Shown here in pieces: positions 61,796 to 64,000 of a stretch of DNA of 64,000 nucleotides. Numbering within the stretch: the stretch's first letter is position 1; each line of letters starts with the position of its first letter. Location of the stretch: contig OZ026549.1 in assembly GCA_964020155.1 (NCBI GenBank), forward strand, positions 1,335,133 to 1,399,132, in the 5' to 3' direction. Source of the stretch: Chondrilla cf. caribensis (Eukaryota > Porifera > Demospongiae > Chondrillida > Chondrillidae). Made by a program: the position numbers and the translations under genes. The notes under the pieces were generated by a model. The model was not told where the DNA came from. It saw nothing but the letters and a program-made list of their open reading frames with translations, and made no database searches.

Positions 61796-64000
61796 GTGTG
61801 CATGTATGTGTGTGCAACAGTGTTGCCATAATAATCACGATATGTTATCTATTGCAATACCCAGTTCTGTATGCTGCATTCCTGCTAATGAGATTTGACT
61901 TTTCACATGACAGTATATGTATGTAGATCAACTTTCTCATTTTCCCTGTATCATTAGAATCCTCCAGCACTCATGATATACCAGGTCCTGTTGACAGACC
62001 ACAGGGAAGTACACAGAAAGTGAGTTAGTATCTGACCTCATTGTCCATAGTTTCAAGCAGTACAGTACTCCTTTATACTTGATTCCACCATGGATGGTAT
62101 ACTAAGGGATCCATGATTCCCTCATGAGGGTGAACTGGTGTATGTTAGGAGTTCATTGTTTGTATAGGTGGTCATGTTATGTAAACTCCCCCTGGGGTCT
62201 GTTGTGACAGTTGTAGGCTTGGGGTCTCCATCACACTGTACTCCTACATTCCTATACCAACTGTGTATACCACATACTAGGTATGTGTGTACTTTGTATA
62301 TCTGTGATTGATGTCCTATAGTCTCCCACTTGTATGTGAGTGGTATGTGATATTCTCACACAAGCAGTTGTCCTGGTTGTAGGAGGTAGCCTGTATGTAA
62401 GGGATCCTACTACTCTGTAGGGACTAACACTGACATCTTTAATCCCTCAATTCATTACCTCTTTAGCTCCAATCATTAGTACACTTGTGTAGATCTTTGC
62501 ACAGCTGTCCTCAGTGCTCCTATGTGACACTGCATGTGACTCTGTAACACAGTGTCTCAGTTTATTGGTTCCCACTTGCCATTATCTATGTTTGACTTGT
62601 TAAACTACATTCTAGTAGTAAAGTACACATACTTGTGTACATAATATTATCATGTACAAGTTATACATGTAATAGTTGTACTACCTTTCACCTAATTGAC
62701 AGATTAGATAGACCCCTCAGGCTACGCCCTCATGGACTATCTAATCTGTCTATTTCCCATGTACCCTGCTGAAAGGTGGTACAACTCACTTGTATCCCAT
62801 CAACTGTAAGAATAGACGCAAGTTTTGTTCACATTTTGGTATTGCATGACTGGATTGGAGTAGACCAATAATGACTCACTTGTGTATCTTAAACTAGTCG
62901 GATTGATCTGACGAAATATTAGAGGAAAATGACCCTGTGCTGGAGCCATCACAGGCCTCCGCAGCTGTTCTACCTACTGCAGAATGGTTAGCATTTACGT
63001 GAAAATAATGGGAAAGGCACAATTCCCAGTTTTGTAGAAGAATTGGTAGAGAAAAAGGGCCGATTTTGTAACGTGACTTGGAAACAGAACTTGCTGTTTT
63101 GAAATAGCCATTTCTCCACAAGAACACAGCAAAAACTAAAAAATGGGCGGTGGAAAACTTGAAAAAAGATGAAGATAACTTTTTGACATTTTCGTGAAAG
63201 AAAGCTGGGATTCCTTTCTGTCTTTCTTTTACCACTTTACTCATTAGAGTGTTTATGGTTCAATGCTAAATTGTGTTGTAAACGACATTAATGAAGTGCT
63301 AATCAGTCAATGTGCCTGTTTTAGGAAGTTTTAGCATTGCGATATGTACATTTTAGCATATTTCATTTTAACTCGTTCATATAATAAAGGTTATTCGTAT
63401 GTATGCTCCCTAGGATCAACTTGCAGATCCCCTGGTCCAAAAACTGAAGGGCCATGCCTACAACCGATATGAAAGGTTCAAGGTAGAAGGAGGAAGGAAA
63501 ATGGAGTATGTTCGACTAGCAGTACTCCCGGGCCAGCCAGATGTACCAAGGAAACCAGAAAAGGCAAATAGTCGTCTTGTTTTCCTCCAAAAGTACAGAC
63601 ACTGTGGAAGAGAAGGCAAGAAGGTCAAGCGCTACATAGATGCCTCAGAGCTTCTTCGCAAAGGAAGTGATAGTCTGAGGGTCATCTACGGTCAGGCAGG
63701 TATCGGGAAGACAACCCTTCTGAAGCATATCAGCCGAGCACTAGCCAGGAAGGAAGTGGAAAGTGACTACAACTTAGTGCTCTATTTTCCTCTGAGGGAG
63801 AAGACTGTGTCTAGTGCCAAGGACCTGGAGGAGCTGCTGTCATACTACACCTCGGGAGACAAGAAACTGGACCTCTCCGAGTTGAGCCAATCTCTGATTG
63901 ATACATCAGGAAAAGATGTTCTCTTCATCTTTGACGGAGCAGATGAAGTCAGAGAACTCCTCTCCACTCAAAACAGTAGCATCTTCCAGGAAATCATTCA
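60434..64000 (+). CDS. NLR-5: Death-like/NACHT receptor, 3' end outside window
   Basis: Exons: leader 60434-60509, Death-like 61318-61620, linker 61958-62019, NACHT from 63414, running off the window in an open frame. Phases 1,1,0 match the other genes. The 5' half is the close partner of NLR-2 (same leader type, same THAP9-like segment upstream). The intron before the NACHT exon has its own unrelated insertion (62674-63330). Confidence 0.8.
61318..61620 (+). CDS. Death-like domain exon of NLR-5
   Basis: 303 bp, phase 1-1, almost identical to 12592-12894 (differences such as LLDVIKDRLGSNVAEDLEE). Confidence 0.8.
61734..61794. repeat. (GT)n microsatellite
   Basis: Counterpart of 13011-13057. 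Confidence 0.97.
62674..62786. repeat. Palindromic insert
   Basis: Ends AGTTGTACTACCTTTCA and TGAAAGGTGGTACAACT are inverted. Inside, GACAGATTAGATAG pairs with CTATCTAATCTGTC around a 25-base loop. Absent from the same intron of NLR-1 and NLR-4. Confidence 0.75.
62787..63330. other. Unidentified insertion in NLR-5 intron
   Basis: About 540 bp not present in the other NLR introns, adjoining the palindrome. A 116-codon open frame on the minus strand (62894-63244) has no recognisable motif. It may be the body of the same mobile element as 62674-62786. Confidence 0.4.
63414..64000 (+). CDS. NACHT exon of NLR-5, partial
   Basis: Open to the window end. Walker A reads GQAGIGKTTL (His to Gln in the variable position) and Walker B VLFIFDGADEV is present. 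A 9-bp difference near the start (FKVEGGRKMEY) keeps the frame. Confidence 0.9.

Noticed and set aside
62894..63244. 116-codon minus-strand frame in the NLR-5 intron
   Set aside because: No motif, no paralogue in the other units, and it lies in an insertion; too little support for a gene.

Overview
This window looks like part of an invertebrate nuclear genome. It is AT-rich, has short introns with GT/AG borders, carries long (GT)n/(AC)n microsatellites and holds many DNA transposons and MITEs. It contains a tandem array of NLR-type innate immune receptor genes (death-fold domain, NACHT ATPase, leucine-rich repeats). Large NLR expansions of this kind are known from sponges, cnidarians and some deuterostomes. 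A sponge is my best guess, but the sequence alone does not prove it.

Layout: five NLR genes lie head to tail on the + strand. NLR-1 (2398-7374) lacks its 5' end and NLR-5 (60434-64000) lacks its 3' end. NLR-2 (11739-22697), NLR-3 (32215-38272) and NLR-4 (47000-56930) are spanned completely. Each has a small leader exon, a death-fold exon, a 62-bp linker exon, one large NACHT exon of about 1.73 kb, three LRR exons and a conserved 3' block. The death-fold slot holds a Death-like domain in NLR-2, -4 and -5 but a CARD-like domain in NLR-3. Both versions are symmetric phase 1-1 exons.

After each complete NLR 3' end lie the three last exons of an unrecognised gene on the minus strand (7706-8439, 23169-24840, 38763-39681, 57370-58286), converging on the NLR. 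The next segment takes one of two forms. One is a decayed THAP9/P-element-like transposase (9765-11337, 58457-60031). The other is a proline-rich gene with a C-terminal NFX1-type R3H domain (25914-31255, 40755-46109), whose first two exons are of the same families as the NLR leader exons. The two R3H segments are a recent duplication, offset by 14,841 bp over 25-27 kb.

Mobile DNA: NLR-2 carries a nested composite in the intron before its NACHT exon (13609-19041). Inside it is an almost complete ISL2EU/IS4EU-type transposon (about 13914-18819), with a THAP-DDE transposase on + and a SAP-SWIM-YqaJ nuclease protein on -. That transposase is itself interrupted by another element with a 6-bp target duplication. 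MITEs with ISL2EU-like ends sit next to the fourth LRR-region exon in each complete NLR and bring in-frame stops. Other elements include a hAT-like element with an internal 54-bp minisatellite, pogo-type MITEs and fold-back elements.

Limits: exon borders come from reading splice signals, phase and conservation between copies. No transcript or database evidence was available. Several copies carry frameshifts or stops, so not all five NLRs need be functional.
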